Source: Leptospira levettii (GTDB lineage: Bacteria > Spirochaetota > Leptospiria > Leptospirales > Leptospiraceae). From it: a DNA stretch of 64,000 nucleotides. Numbering within the stretch: position 1 is the stretch's first letter; each line of letters starts with the position of its first letter. Shown piece after piece: positions 32,521-42,996 of this stretch. The translations under genes were made by a program, and so were the position numbers. The stretch covers positions 496,001-560,000 of the forward strand of contig NZ_NPDM01000002.1 of assembly GCF_002812085.1 (NCBI RefSeq). The letters run 5' to 3'. The notes under the pieces were generated by a model that saw nothing but the letters and a program-made list of their open reading frames with translations, ran no database searches and was not told the origin of the DNA.

Positions 32521-34275
32521 TTAAGGAACCACAACCTCTTCTCCTGATTGGATTGCACGATTTCGCATTTGGTTCGGTTGGATCTCTAGAGATTCCTCAC
32601 TGGTTTCTCCTTCTCCTTGTTTCAAAATGGAGAGTTTCATTTTGATTTTTTTTCCCAACGAAAGTTGGTCTTTTGTGAGTTGCACCAAACGATCCCCTCC
32701 TGAAATTTTTGGATGTGTAGGAGTTGGTAATACAGCAAATACCAAATGCCTCGCATAGGTAACACCTGGTTTTGATTTTGGAGGAGAAAGAGGTTCCATC
32801 GGAATCCATCCGTAACCATCTATCCATACCTCTACATATTTATGATTAAAACTCATTTCATCAGAAGTTTCAGTTGGTAAATAATTCCATACCAATCTAG
32901 CAGGAATTCCTTTTCCACGTAACAATGACATGGTGACATAGGAATGTTCCGTACAACCTCCATTGTTTTTTTGGATCACATTTGGGGCTGATTCAAACTT
33001 GCCTGATTTATAAGGGATTGAGGAAACATATTGGGATGTCTCCATCAGTAGTTCTTTGATTGAAGTCTTATCTTGGAACAATTCTTTTCGTTTTGTGACA
33101 ACAATCGGATCCTCAAGTTTGACAAACCAATCATCTCGGAGTTCGTTTGGATGTTTGGATTCATTTTCCTCTCGATTGACAATTAACCCTGGATCGAGTT
33201 TCCAATGGATTTTATAACGAGTGAGTTTTCCTCGATACACAGAAATGACTTTTGATTCTCCTTCTTTCATCGGAGGGACTTTCACAGTGAGAGTACGATT
33301 ACCAAAATCATCCAAACTGAATGTGCTAGGAGAATAAAACGATTCTTCTCTTAGCTCCTGGGAATAAGTATCTTTTTTGGGAAGGATCACATGGAAATTG
33401 GATTCAGGGATGTCTGACATTGATGTTAAATCCAATTGGTATTCGAGATTCGATTTGATGGGTGAAAACCTAACTGCCTTTTCGTCGGAACGCATAAAAA
33501 GTCCATCCCCAATGGGAAAAAAATGTTCATCAAAGAAAAACCATTCCCCATAAATTTTAGTAATTGGATCAAAAATTAAAAACCGATCAGATCCAAGGGA
33601 AACCATTTTAAAAAGAGCTCTATGGTTAGTTGGGAATTTCCATTCTTTTGATGTTGTTCCTTCCTCCAAAGAAAACACCTGAATTGTATTCCCCGCAAAA
33701 GAAGAAACCAAGAGGATTTCGGAATCACTGTGTTTGATGATCCTTTGAACTGATTTCATGGGAAGCGGAAGCTCCGAAATTTTTTCAAAAGAATTTACAT
33801 CCAAAACTTCTAATTGGTCCTTATCCAAACGAAACATTTTATCTTTCACACAAACAAAATCCTTCCACCCATTGGATTTACTTGTTAGATTGTATTCTTT
33901 TTGGATCACAAAAGAATCTAACGATACAGCATATAACATTTGTTTGGTCTGAACATAAACACTGCCACTACACAAAGCCCAACCAAGAACCCTTCCCTTA
34001 TCCCAGGAGATGGGGGTTATTTTTTTTGTTGGTAAATCGTATTGGTAAAGATGGAATTCTTTGTCTTTATTTTTGGTTTGGAAATAAAGTTGAGATTTTA
34101 CCTGTAATAAGGACTCAAACAATTCGACAGACTCTGCATCAGGAAAACTGAAATTAGGATCATATTCATATTTTGCACCAATTTGTTTCCATTCAAATGG
34201 AACTTCCCCTCGTTCCATTGCTAGGAGTGAACCACTTGTGAATACAATCAGGAAACCTAAAATCCAATGTTTCAT
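32521..34275 (-). CDS. exported transglutaminase-like protein
   Basis: 584 residues with a signal peptide (LGFLIVFTSGSLLAM). The first 330 residues are a beta-rich region with propeller-like strands. The C-terminal part is a transglutaminase core with Cys in GGCTEHSYV, His in FNHKYVEVW and a third-residue region GWIPMEP. It is likely a periplasmic peptidase or cross-linking enzyme. Divergent from the AraC-type gene with only 49 bases between, so the regulator may control it. Confidence 0.75.
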   Translation of the reverse strand: MKHWILGFLIVFTSGSLLAMERGEVPFEWKQIGAKYEYDPNFSFPDAESVELFESLLQVKSQLYFQTKNKDKEFHLYQYDLPTKKITPISWDKGRVLGWALCSGSVYVQTKQMLYAVSLDSFVIQKEYNLTSKSNGWKDFVCVKDKMFRLDKDQLEVLDVNSFEKISELPLPMKSVQRIIKHSDSEILLVSSFAGNTIQVFSLEEGTTSKEWKFPTNHRALFKMVSLGSDRFLIFDPITKIYGEWFFFDEHFFPIGDGLFMRSDEKAVRFSPIKSNLEYQLDLTSMSDIPESNFHVILPKKDTYSQELREESFYSPSTFSLDDFGNRTLTVKVPPMKEGESKVISVYRGKLTRYKIHWKLDPGLIVNREENESKHPNELRDDWFVKLEDPIVVTKRKELFQDKTSIKELLMETSQYVSSIPYKSGKFESAPNVIQKNNGGCTEHSYVTMSLLRGKGIPARLVWNYLPTETSDEMSFNHKYVEVWIDGYGWIPMEPLSPPKSKPGVTYARHLVFAVLPTPTHPKISGGDRLVQLTKDQLSLGKKIKMKLSILKQGEGETSEESLEIQPNQMRNRAIQSGEEVVVP

Positions 34276-34324
34276 TTGATAATCCTTGCCTTTTTTGAAA
34301 CCATATGAAAGATTTTTTTAGTAT

Positions 34325-35101
34325 ATGGATGAGGAAAGAAAAGGAAGTCTTTTTTATTTTGGAGAAAGGATTCTCCTTGGCACACAAGGCCTTGTCACCG
34401 AACCACATTCCCACTATGCAGTTTCGATTCTAGTTTCCAAACAACTGCCATTTCGATTGACTACAAAAGAGAATCAAATCATTGAAACGAAGGGAATCAT
34501 CATCCCTCCCAATTATTTCCACCGCTTAGAAGCTAATCATACTGAAATTGTTGTGATCCAATTGGATCCAAAATCAGATGAATACAAAAAAATTGAAATG
34601 AAGGACCCCTACACTCAATTAGAAACAAAGACGATACAGAGAATCCAATCCTTATCCGAACCGTTATTTGGCAGCGGTTTAAACTGTACAAAAGCGAAAT
34701 TAATTTATGAACAGATTTTAGCTGAACTTGGTTCCCAAAAATCAGTGAAAACTTGGGATCCAAGAATTGACATAGCCCTTACAAAAATTAAAGAAACACT
34801 TCCAAACACAATCAATGTAGCATTTCTCTCCAATGAAACAGGAATCTCAAAGGATCGGTTTATGCATTTGTTTAAAGAAAATATGGGAATCCCACTGCGA
34901 CAGTACTTACTTTGGCAAAGATTACACATAGCAGCAAGGCTTTTGCAAAGTGGGGAGAACCTAACAACTGCATCCCATGCAGCGGGTTTTAGTGACCAAG
35001 CTCATTTGTCTCGAACCTTTAAAAAGATGTTTGGTGTAAAACCCTCTTTATTCCTCGGAGGGTCACATTTACACCAAGTTTGTTTTTGCGATCAAATTTA
35101 A
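34325..35101 (+). CDS. AraC-family regulator
   Basis: 258 residues: an N-terminal cupin-like sensor (PHSHYAVSILVSKQLPF) and a C-terminal double helix-turn-helix (about 150-250) with AFLSNETGISKDRFMHLFKE and the signature AAGFSDQAHLSRTFKKMFGV. It binds DNA and probably regulates itself or the divergent transglutaminase gene. Converges on the DUF962 gene with one base between stops. Confidence 0.88.
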   Translation: MDEERKGSLFYFGERILLGTQGLVTEPHSHYAVSILVSKQLPFRLTTKENQIIETKGIIIPPNYFHRLEANHTEIVVIQLDPKSDEYKKIEMKDPYTQLETKTIQRIQSLSEPLFGSGLNCTKAKLIYEQILAELGSQKSVKTWDPRIDIALTKIKETLPNTINVAFLSNETGISKDRFMHLFKENMGIPLRQYLLWQRLHIAARLLQSGENLTTASHAAGFSDQAHLSRTFKKMFGVKPSLFLGGSHLHQVCFCDQI

Positions 35102-35102
35102 T

Positions 35103-35645
35103 TTATGCGGTTTTGTGGACGCTAAAGTCTTTCCAAACTCCTTTTTGTTTTAATTCATCTTCCACTGCTTTTTTTAATTCTGATCGATATCCTAATTCAA
35201 AGAACACATCTGCCACGACAAAGAGTGGTGCAGAAACAAGTGCTTGGAATAAATTGTCGAAAAGTGCTGGTCTACTTTTCTCAAAGATAAAATGCCCATA
35301 AAACTGGGATCCCCAACCTACCACTTGACCAATTCCAAAAATAGTCCATGCGGTTTGAGATGGGAGTTGCACTGTGATCCATTCAGCAGTCACAAACAAT
35401 CCACCAAACAATAATGTTGCGATAAATGCAAAAAATACATCTAAGGTATAATAATACCCTAAAACACCCAAAGTAAATACAAGAGATGCAGTTACGGAAA
35501 AACCATTGTATTCAAATAAAGAAAATCGACTTAGTACAACAAAGAGAGTAAACGTAATCGTTGGTACTCCTAAAACGTGAATCCAAACATTTCGTTTTTC
35601 TTGATGGTAGGCAGAATAAAATGCCATTTCTTTTGCAAATCTCAA
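35103..35645 (-). CDS. DUF962/Mpo1-like membrane protein
   Basis: 180 residues from TTG 35645, which has GGAGG six bases upstream. Several transmembrane helices and the DUF962 His motifs YHQEKRNVWIHVLGVP and GWGSQFYGHFIFEKSRPAL. The yeast member Mpo1 is an iron-dependent dioxygenase that alpha-oxidises 2-hydroxy fatty acids; the His residues needed are present. Function in this organism is inferred. Confidence 0.8.
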   Translation of the reverse strand: MRFAKEMAFYSAYHQEKRNVWIHVLGVPTITFTLFVVLSRFSLFEYNGFSVTASLVFTLGVLGYYYTLDVFFAFIATLLFGGLFVTAEWITVQLPSQTAWTIFGIGQVVGWGSQFYGHFIFEKSRPALFDNLFQALVSAPLFVVADVFFELGYRSELKKAVEDELKQKGVWKDFSVHKTA

Positions 35646-35727
35646 AGGGAACCTCCAAAGTAGAGTTCCACTTTACCAAACAAAGTGAAAATCCACTTGA
35701 ACGATTCTGTCAAAATTTAAAAAAATT

Positions 35728-37449
35728 CTAATTTCTTCCGGAAGAATGAACGAGTTTGCGTAAGGTAAAATTACGTTTGAAGTCTTCCGCGTAGTCTTCT
35801 ATGAGAATCGGAAACCGGTAGGTCCAATTGGAATGGTCTGGGGTTCCTGGGTAATTGATTCTGTGTTTTTCCGGATTCAACAAAACGTCGGAAACACCGA
35901 AGGCTAGATCCTGAAAGAGTTGGATGCTAAATACACTTTTGGTTTGGAACACAAAATCGAGTAAACCTTCCAAAATTTGGTCTTCTGATTCGGGTCTTGG
36001 TTTTCCCAAACGGTCAAAGAAAAACTGAAGTTTTGGTTCTAATTCTCCTTCTCGATTCCACCACTCCATCACCAAACTCGTGTCATGTGTTGATAAGACA
36101 GATATCGCATTTTCACGGTAGTGGTCTTCTTCGATGTAGTCCCCAGTTGTAAATGATTTTGTCCAACGTACAACATCAATCCCAATCATTTGGCGTTCAA
36201 ACAAGGAATCACGAATGAAAGTAGGAACTGAACCCAAATCCTCGGCACAAGGAACCATGGAGGAAAAGGACTCAAAAATTTCTAAAATGGTCTCCCCTGA
36301 TTCTTTCCAATGTTTCTCTTCTTCATTGATATGAAGTTGAGACAGAGGAAATAAGTTAGCTTTCATTTCCTCAGGAAGAGACTGGTAACCTTCCTCTTTC
36401 CAGAAGTCCCAATAAAAAATATAATGATTGGGTTTGAATTCATGGATGAGTCCGCGTTTTTCCATTTCATTTGGATCAATGCCAACTTTTAAAAATTCAC
36501 TAGTCTCAATTCCAAATTGAGGGTGAAACCATCCCTTTAATGCGGTTCTGTGTTCTTTGGGAATGGCCCAAATGCGGTACATACCAATCACATGGTCAAT
36601 GCGGTACAAATGGAAAAAATTTTCTAAATATAACAGACGATCTTTCCACCAACTATAATGGCTTTTTTGTAACACTTCCCAATTCAGAACAGGGAAACCC
36701 CAGGTTTGACCCGTTTGTGAAAAATGATCTGGGGGTGCACCTGCTTGTAAATCCAACAAAAAGTTTTCAGGGTGTTCCCAAACATCACAGGAATTACGAG
36801 CTGTAAGGATAGGCATATCACCTTTTAAAAAAATTCCATTGTCCTCTAAATGGAGTTTGACGGCATTTAACTGATCAAATGCGATTTTCTGTAAATATAC
36901 CCAGAACGATGCTTCTTCTCTTTGTTCTGTGAACACTTTGTCCTTTGCATTGTATGGATCTTGGAATTCTTTTGGCCATTCCCACCAATTTTTTCCTTCG
37001 TATGTTTCATACAATACCCGAAACGAAACATATGAATAACACCAAGGTTGTTTTTCTAAAAAGTTAAGAGCATCTCTCATAGACTCTTTTTGATGAGAAA
37101 GATAAAATTCTCTTAGGTATTTTATTTTTAAATCTCGTACTCTAATAGGATTGTTTTGTAAGTTTACGATTTGGTTTTTACGTGATTTGTAAGGCAAACC
37201 AAGTTTGTATAAAGATATGTATAATGGATCAATTGCAAAAGCTGAAATGGCACTATAAGGTGAATAACCATAACCAGTATCATTGAGTGGTAATAATTGG
37301 ATGATACTAAATCCAATGTCCTTTGCCCAGTCACAAAGTGGGTATAAACTATAGATGTCTCCACATTCGAATGAATGCCTAGAAACAATTGAGGACAGAG
37401 ATACAAGTACCCCTGCCCTTCTTTGTTTGATTGGAATCAATGAGCCCAA
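35728..37449 (-). CDS. malQ: 4-alpha-glucanotransferase (amylomaltase)
   Basis: 573 residues, GH77. Visible: GVLVSLSSIVSRHSFECGDI near the start, LLPLNDTGYGYSPYSAISAFA, the catalytic Asp in YRIDHVIGMYRIW, the acid/base Glu in PCAEDLG and THD. It transfers alpha-1,4-glucan segments in maltodextrin or glycogen metabolism. The start is a TTG at 37449, nine bases after the aldolase stop, so it may be co-transcribed with aldolase. Confidence 0.9.
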   Translation of the reverse strand: MGSLIPIKQRRAGVLVSLSSIVSRHSFECGDIYSLYPLCDWAKDIGFSIIQLLPLNDTGYGYSPYSAISAFAIDPLYISLYKLGLPYKSRKNQIVNLQNNPIRVRDLKIKYLREFYLSHQKESMRDALNFLEKQPWCYSYVSFRVLYETYEGKNWWEWPKEFQDPYNAKDKVFTEQREEASFWVYLQKIAFDQLNAVKLHLEDNGIFLKGDMPILTARNSCDVWEHPENFLLDLQAGAPPDHFSQTGQTWGFPVLNWEVLQKSHYSWWKDRLLYLENFFHLYRIDHVIGMYRIWAIPKEHRTALKGWFHPQFGIETSEFLKVGIDPNEMEKRGLIHEFKPNHYIFYWDFWKEEGYQSLPEEMKANLFPLSQLHINEEEKHWKESGETILEIFESFSSMVPCAEDLGSVPTFIRDSLFERQMIGIDVVRWTKSFTTGDYIEEDHYRENAISVLSTHDTSLVMEWWNREGELEPKLQFFFDRLGKPRPESEDQILEGLLDFVFQTKSVFSIQLFQDLAFGVSDVLLNPEKHRINYPGTPDHSNWTYRFPILIEDYAEDFKRNFTLRKLVHSSGRN

Positions 37450-37458
37450 TGTTTTACA

Positions 37459-38523
37459 TTAAGCAACTGTGATTTCTTTTGAAAGATAAACGTCTTGGAT
37501 TGCGTGTAATAGTGATACACCTTCTTTCATCGGTTTTTGGAACGCTTTTCTACCAGAAATGAGTCCCATACCACCAGCACGTTTATTGATGACCGCAGTT
37601 TTTAATGCTTCTTGTAAGTCATTTTCTCCAGATGCCCCACCTGAGTTAATTAGCCCTGCTCTTCCCATGTAACAATTTGCTACTTGGTAACGAGTGAGGT
37701 CAATTGGATGCTCAGAAGTCAAATCAGAGTAAATACGTTTATCAGTTTTACCGTAAGAAGACTCTTGGTTGAGTACATTGTAACCACCATTGTTTTCAGG
37801 TAACTTTTGTTTGATGATATCCGCTTGGATGGTGACTCCTAAATGGTTTGCTTGCCCTGTTAAGTCAGCAGAAACATGGTAATCTTTGTCTTTTTTGAAC
37901 GCATTGTTTCTGATATAACACCAAAGGATCGTAGCCATTCCAAGTTCGTGTGCCATTTGGAACACTTTTGAAATTTCAACGATTTCACGACCAGCATCAG
38001 CAGATCCAAAATAGATTGTGGCGCCGATGGCAACACATCCTTGGTCATAGGCTTGTTTTACAGTCGCAAACAAAATTTGTTCACTTTTGTTTGGGTAAGT
38101 GAGAAGTTCGTTGTGGTTGATCTTTAAAATAAAAGGGATTTTGTGAGCATACTTACGAGCCACAGAACCTAACACACCTAAAGTTGTAGCCACACCATTA
38201 CAACCACCTTCTATTGCGAGTTTGATGATATTTTCGCCATCGAAGTAAATTGGGTTTTTGGCAAACGAGGCACCAGCGGAGTGTTCAATCCCTTGGTCTA
38301 CCGGAAGAATGGATACATATCCAGTTCCACCAAGTCGGCCATGACCGAGTAAAGTTTGAATGCTTCTGAGAACAGGGATGGACCTGTCTGAAGGTGCAAA
38401 AATTCTGTCTACCCAGTCGCTACCAGGTACGTGAATGAGTTCTTTTGCGATTTTTGGTGATTTGAATCCAAGGAGGGATTCCGCGTCGTTTCCAAGATGT
38501 TTCGAGATTTCGTCGAAGTTCAA
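37459..38523 (-). CDS. fbaB: class I fructose-bisphosphate aldolase (DhnA type)
   Basis: 354 residues from TTG 38523, preferred because AAGGAG lies seven bases upstream; an in-frame start further upstream at 38562 has no such site. Archaeal/DhnA-type aldolase: [10 protein letters not shown], Schiff-base region [17 protein letters not shown] and [10 protein letters not shown] (phosphate-binding). It cleaves fructose 1,6-bisphosphate in glycolysis or makes it in gluconeogenesis. It diverges from a sensor kinase gene at 38628 and leads into malQ. Confidence 0.85.
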   Translation of the reverse strand: MNFDEISKHLGNDAESLLGFKSPKIAKELIHVPGSDWVDRIFAPSDRSIPVLRSIQTLLGHGRLGGTGYVSILPVDQGIEHSAGASFAKNPIYFDGENIIKLAIEGGCNGVATTLGVLGSVARKYAHKIPFILKINHNELLTYPNKSEQILFATVKQAYDQGCVAIGATIYFGSADAGREIVEISKVFQMAHELGMATILWCYIRNNAFKKDKDYHVSADLTGQANHLGVTIQADIIKQKLPENNGGYNVLNQESSYGKTDKRIYSDLTSEHPIDLTRYQVANCYMGRAGLINSGGASGENDLQEALKTAVINKRAGGMGLISGRKAFQKPMKEGVSLLHAIQDVYLSKEITVA

Positions 38524-38627
38524 AGTTGTTCTCCTTAAAAATAAATTCTCGGGTTGGGCCAAGGTGACAACATCTTTTTTTGCTCGTCGTCCTTCCCCAT
38601 ACCCTTATCTTGATTTAAGAGGCAAAA

Positions 38628-39515
38628 TTGAGAGGATCAGCACAATTTCGTATGTTTTTTTCCCTGGCCTGGCTCTCCCTCACTCTGTCACTTGGAGTCT
38701 GGTGGTGGATTTTAGGGTTTCGCCAAGCCAAAACCATTTCTGAAATTTCTGTTAGCACAGAAAGACAGTTTGAACTGAACCGAGTGAATCGGATGTTACA
38801 ACTAGAAGGGTCATTTTTCTTATCGATGTTAACCCTGGGTGGTGTGACTCTCGCCGTTTTATCCTACAGAGACCACAAACGTTCCAAACTCATTGCTGAT
38901 TTTTTCTCTACAGTCACTCATGAAATGAAAACTCCAATTGCCAGCTTACAACTGCAAGTTGAAGTCCTATTGGAAGATACAAAAGATTTAGAACTGAAAA
39001 GAAAATTGGGAAAAATCTGGAAAGAAAACTTAAGGATTGAATCCCAAATGGGAAATGCCTTTTATCTGGCAAGTCTCATGCAAGGAGAAGCTCTTTACTT
39101 AGAAACGTTAACCTTACAAGAAATCAAAGATTCCTATTCCCACCATGAACCAGATTTGCTTTGGGAAGTATCCATCCCTCTCTCAAAAAAAGTACACCTC
39201 GATAAAAAAGCATTTTTTGCCATGTTAAAAAATCTGACTGAAAATGCAAAACGACATGGAAAAGCAAACCAAATCAAACTTCACATTGACCAAGAAAAAG
39301 ATCGAATTTGTTTTCTGTTAGTAGACAATGGATCTGGTTTTATGGGGAATAAAAAATACCTCACCCAACCGTTTCTCCGCCATTCGAATACGAGCGGGAG
39401 TGGGATTGGACTTTATATCGTTAAAAAATTAATTGAAAAGATGAAAGGTAAAATCGAATTCCCGGACAGTCCGTACGGTTTCCAAGTCAAACTTTGTGTG
39501 AGAGAGGTCATATGA
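38628..39515 (+). CDS. sensor histidine kinase
   Basis: 295 residues from TTG 38628 (AAGAGG five bases upstream). Two transmembrane helices flank a short periplasmic loop, then the H-box STVTHEMKTPIASLQ, N-box LTENAKRHGKAN, G1 DNGSGFMG and G2 GSGIGLYIVK. No HAMP or PAS domain, so the sensing part is minimal. Its stop overlaps the response regulator start (ATGA), giving a two-component operon. Confidence 0.88.
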   Translation: MRGSAQFRMFFSLAWLSLTLSLGVWWWILGFRQAKTISEISVSTERQFELNRVNRMLQLEGSFFLSMLTLGGVTLAVLSYRDHKRSKLIADFFSTVTHEMKTPIASLQLQVEVLLEDTKDLELKRKLGKIWKENLRIESQMGNAFYLASLMQGEALYLETLTLQEIKDSYSHHEPDLLWEVSIPLSKKVHLDKKAFFAMLKNLTENAKRHGKANQIKLHIDQEKDRICFLLVDNGSGFMGNKKYLTQPFLRHSNTSGSGIGLYIVKKLIEKMKGKIEFPDSPYGFQVKLCVREVI

Positions 39516-40195
39516 AACCAAGGATTTTACTTGTGGAGGATGATGAAGGACTCGGAGAAACATTAAAAGAAAGATTAGAACAAGATAACTACCGAGTAAA
39601 ATGGGCAAAAACCGTCTCGGAGGCAGAAACTCTTTTTGCACCAAATTTGTATGATTTAGTTGTCCTCGACTTACGCCTGCCAGATGGAAATGGATTTGAA
39701 CTCGCAGAGACGATGGTTTCTCTAGAAAAGGATCTTCCTTTTTTATTTTTAACAGCCCAAGCAGGAGCTCAGGAACGACTCCGTGGGTTTGAACTCGGAG
39801 CAGCCGAATTTATCCCCAAACCTTTCCATCTCAAAGAATTTCTCATCCGTTTAGAAAGGGTTGTTTCCCTCACTCGTCCCCATTTTGGTCAAAAATGGCA
39901 AATGGATTCGAAAGAAATCCATTTGGATTCCTTTTTAGTGAAAAACAGGGATGGTTCCAGTATCCTACTTTCCAAACGTGATTGTTCCCTCTTGGCTTTA
40001 CTTCTGAGTGATCCCGCAAAAGTATTCAGTCGCTCTGAAATCCTTGATGTCATTGTGGGAGAAGACAGTTTTCCCACGGAAAGGACCATTGATAATGCCA
40101 TTGTTCGGTTGCGGGATGCCTTAGGGGAAGATTCCATTCGCAATGTCCGAGGGGTTGGTTACCAGTGGATTGCAGAAGTCCAACCTCTGAAATAA
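39512..40195 (+). CDS. OmpR-family response regulator
   Basis: 227 residues from ATG 39512, which overlaps the kinase stop and has GAGAGG upstream. Receiver domain with acidic pair EDDEGLG, phosphorylated Asp in VVLDLRLPDGNG and Lys in IPKPF; C-terminal winged helix (SRSEILDVIVGED, RTIDNAIVRLRDALGED, VRGVGYQW). Pairs with the upstream kinase. Targets unknown. Confidence 0.9.
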   Translation: MKPRILLVEDDEGLGETLKERLEQDNYRVKWAKTVSEAETLFAPNLYDLVVLDLRLPDGNGFELAETMVSLEKDLPFLFLTAQAGAQERLRGFELGAAEFIPKPFHLKEFLIRLERVVSLTRPHFGQKWQMDSKEIHLDSFLVKNRDGSSILLSKRDCSLLALLLSDPAKVFSRSEILDVIVGEDSFPTERTIDNAIVRLRDALGEDSIRNVRGVGYQWIAEVQPLK

Positions 40196-40244
40196 ACCAG
40201 TTCTTCCTTATGGAAACTGGACGATCCTCCGATATTTGATCCTG

Positions 40245-40976
40245 ATGAAACGAGGATTTTTTAGCATTTGGATTTTTTGTATCTCCTTGTTTTCGCTTTC
40301 TTTAGGTGCCTGGGAAACAGACATTGATTACAATTATGAATACCAAAAAAACGGACCCTATACAAAATTTTCAGACTGGGTTCCTTATAAATTACACAAA
40401 TGGGAACCTAAATACTTAGAAGATTTTTACGAATTGTACAATCTGAAACAACATTATAATGATAATGAACTGCGTAAAAATATCTATTGGTTAAAAATAG
40501 CACTAGGCAAACGATTCCGACATCCAAAACACGCATTATGCGAAACTAAAACGGAACAAGAATACTATAAATATCGAAATTTGATGTTTATGCATATCAA
40601 TATCCAAATCATGCGATCTTATATGCGACTTGGTTCCAAATTTGACAAACGCCATGTATACTTTTACAACCTCGACTTTGCTCATGAACTAAAAGAAAGT
40701 TTCACAGTGGCAGAGAGTTTTTACAAAGAAGCAATTCCCTATTGGGAAAAAGCAAAAGAATATGCAGACAAAGCCAATGAAGTGCCTGTGGATTTGGATT
40801 TAGGAACTATCGAAACCGAACGATATGAAATTGTGACTGGAAAATTAGATTTTGGTCATATCATTGATACACATTTAAACCGACTAGATGGCAAAAAGAA
40901 AATTGTATCGGAGTATTTGGCGAAGTATCCAGAAGCGGATGCCAAAGCTCTCGACCTCATCGACCAAACGAATTAA
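40245..40976 (+). CDS. exported protein of unknown function
   Basis: 243 residues from ATG 40245 with a signal peptide (GFFSIWIFCISLFSLSLGA). The mature part is helical and rich in Tyr/Lys/Glu, with a coiled-coil or TPR-like middle (ESFTVAESFYKEAIPYWEKAKEYADKA). No known family. It follows the two-component operon by about 50 bases and overlaps the end of the convergent phosphatase gene by four bases. Confidence 0.6.
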   Translation: MKRGFFSIWIFCISLFSLSLGAWETDIDYNYEYQKNGPYTKFSDWVPYKLHKWEPKYLEDFYELYNLKQHYNDNELRKNIYWLKIALGKRFRHPKHALCETKTEQEYYKYRNLMFMHINIQIMRSYMRLGSKFDKRHVYFYNLDFAHELKESFTVAESFYKEAIPYWEKAKEYADKANEVPVDLDLGTIETERYEIVTGKLDFGHIIDTHLNRLDGKKKIVSEYLAKYPEADAKALDLIDQTN

Positions 40977-42709
40977 AATTCCAAAAACAAAACTGCTATA
41001 TCATCATGAATGATTCGTTCCTTTTCCACCAGGCAATTGGCAATCATCTTTTTGATGAGGCTATCAGTATCTTCTGAAACAGAAATCATCTCAGAGAGTT
41101 CTTGTAAAAAAACATCAAGTCCAATATAACCGCCTGTTTCTTCTTCCAATTCATAAATCCCATCGGAATAAAGTAAAAGACGATCTCCTTTTTCAAAGGT
41201 TTTTGAAATGTTTTTCCCTTTCCAATCATCAAGGAGTAATATCGGATACATTTCATCTTTTACAAATTTCATCACACGGTCTTTCTGGTTCCAAAAAACA
41301 CCTGGTGGATGGCCAGCAAAACTAAACTCGATCCTTCTTTCCAAGGGATATATCCGCATCACACAGGCAGAGATATGGTGTTTGAAAATAATCGTTTTGA
41401 GTTCAATGTGCATCGCTTCCAAAATGGCAGCAGGTGAAGATTCTACTAATGAATGTTTTTTAAACGAAACGGCAGCAATACCTGAAACCAAAGCAGAGGA
41501 AATCCCATGCCCAGAGATGTCTCCAAAAAATATATCAATACAATCCGGTTTTGGTTTTTCGTATAAAATTAAATCTCCCCCAATTTCATCATAAGGTAAA
41601 AACCTAGATTCTATTCTTATATTGGGAATCGTACCAAAATCTTTTGCGACCCAAGCTTCTTGGGTAAGTTTTGCAAGGGCTAAGTCTTCTTTTACATCAG
41701 AATAAAATCTTTGCAGAATTTTTTCCTTTTTCATCAGTTTGATTTCGTTTTTGGCACGAACCAAACCTTGTGAAACAAATCCTGCAACCAAACCTAACAT
41801 TTGCTTGGTCTCACTTGTCCAATCACCTAAAGATTGGTATGTGGTCACACCAAGGATTCCAATTAAATTCCCTTCATCCCGTAATCCAATGACCAAAATA
41901 GAACGAACTTCTGCTGATTTAAATAATTGTAAATGCCAAGGTTCATCACTCAGTGCTCGTGTATCGGGAATATAAATCACACCATCACCAGCAAGAACCC
42001 CTAACCTTTCCGGGTTCATTTTGGCTATGGGAAGTTTTGTTCCCACTTCAAAGAGAGATGGCACACCACCAGTTAACCATTCATGGCTAACTGATAAAAA
42101 TTGTTTATCAGAAGAGATCTCTGCCACAAAAACCCTATCTGCTTTTGAATACTTTCCCAATTCCTCTAAGGCAAACTGAATGGCATCGGAAACAAATTCA
42201 GCTTTGGTGTGAACAAACATTTTTGAAACTTCAGTCACAATTTGGGAAAACTGCAAAAGACCCGAAAGTTTCGACTCAGACTCCCGAATATTGGAAATTT
42301 CAATTTGTTGGCCCCAAATCCGAACCAGATGCCCATCGACAATTTGCCCATGGGAATTGATGAGATAAACACGAGGCAAAATGGATGTATTTTCTGTGTA
42401 TTCGTAATCCTCTAATTGGTAAGAATTCTCAATGAACTTACGGAGGAGATGGATACTAGTTAAAGAAACAATTTCTTTCAGGTATTTACCATTCACCTCT
42501 TCCAAACTTCGGAATCCATTCAGCTTCACCATGGCGAGGTTACATTCCCGCACCACAGAATGGTTCCAAATGTATTCCATCTGTTCTTCCAAAGGCAAAG
42601 AAATGGGCATTGGGATGTCTAGTTCATAACACCAAATGGCGTCTTTCGAAAGGTGGATAAAACTCTCCAAGTGTTGGAAACGACCAAAATCTGGTTTGCG
42701 AGAGCTCAT
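40973..42709 (-). CDS. SpoIIE-type PP2C phosphatase with GAF domain
   Basis: 578 residues: a PAS-like N-terminal region, a GAF domain (about 165-325; KADRVFVAEISSDKQFLSVSHEW), and a C-terminal PP2C/SpoIIE domain with metal-binding Asp in DEIGGDLILYE and FFGDISGHGISSAL, plus FSFAGHPPG and LLLYSDGIYE. It dephosphorylates a Ser/Thr-phosphoprotein, often an anti-sigma antagonist such as the STAS protein at 60108, in response to a ligand on GAF. Confidence 0.87.
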   Translation of the reverse strand: MSSRKPDFGRFQHLESFIHLSKDAIWCYELDIPMPISLPLEEQMEYIWNHSVVRECNLAMVKLNGFRSLEEVNGKYLKEIVSLTSIHLLRKFIENSYQLEDYEYTENTSILPRVYLINSHGQIVDGHLVRIWGQQIEISNIRESESKLSGLLQFSQIVTEVSKMFVHTKAEFVSDAIQFALEELGKYSKADRVFVAEISSDKQFLSVSHEWLTGGVPSLFEVGTKLPIAKMNPERLGVLAGDGVIYIPDTRALSDEPWHLQLFKSAEVRSILVIGLRDEGNLIGILGVTTYQSLGDWTSETKQMLGLVAGFVSQGLVRAKNEIKLMKKEKILQRFYSDVKEDLALAKLTQEAWVAKDFGTIPNIRIESRFLPYDEIGGDLILYEKPKPDCIDIFFGDISGHGISSALVSGIAAVSFKKHSLVESSPAAILEAMHIELKTIIFKHHISACVMRIYPLERRIEFSFAGHPPGVFWNQKDRVMKFVKDEMYPILLLDDWKGKNISKTFEKGDRLLLYSDGIYELEEETGGYIGLDVFLQELSEMISVSEDTDSLIKKMIANCLVEKERIIHDDIAVLFLEF

Positions 42710-42924
42710 CGTCCTCTACAGTTTCTTTTGATCCTTTGATTGCCACAAAAAAAACATACATTGAAGGGTTTTCGAAAAAATTTCAATTTTGAAGAAAAAA
42801 AATCCTGATTCCGTTGACCAAGGAATGCCCTTTTCCTAAAATACATTGGAATGGCGGAGGCTTAGATACCGTGTATTATGCACATATTTTAAGCATTTAT
42901 CATTTTAAATACGCAATCTGTTTC

Positions 42925-42936
42925 GTGCCTAAGCAC
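42925..42936 (+). promoter_or_regulatory. palindromic enhancer-type site before glnA
   Basis: GTGCCTAAGCAC, a perfect palindrome (GTGC-CTAA-GCAC) about 63 bases upstream of the -24 element. Location and symmetry suit an NtrC-type activator, but the sequence is not the E. coli NtrC site. The rest of the 361-base gap 42710-43070 is AT-rich and holds no gene. Confidence 0.35.
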
Positions 42937-42996
42937 CAATTTCAAAACAATCTGCTTAGAAACTCCACGAAACCCTTATATTTCGGTCGAAATGCC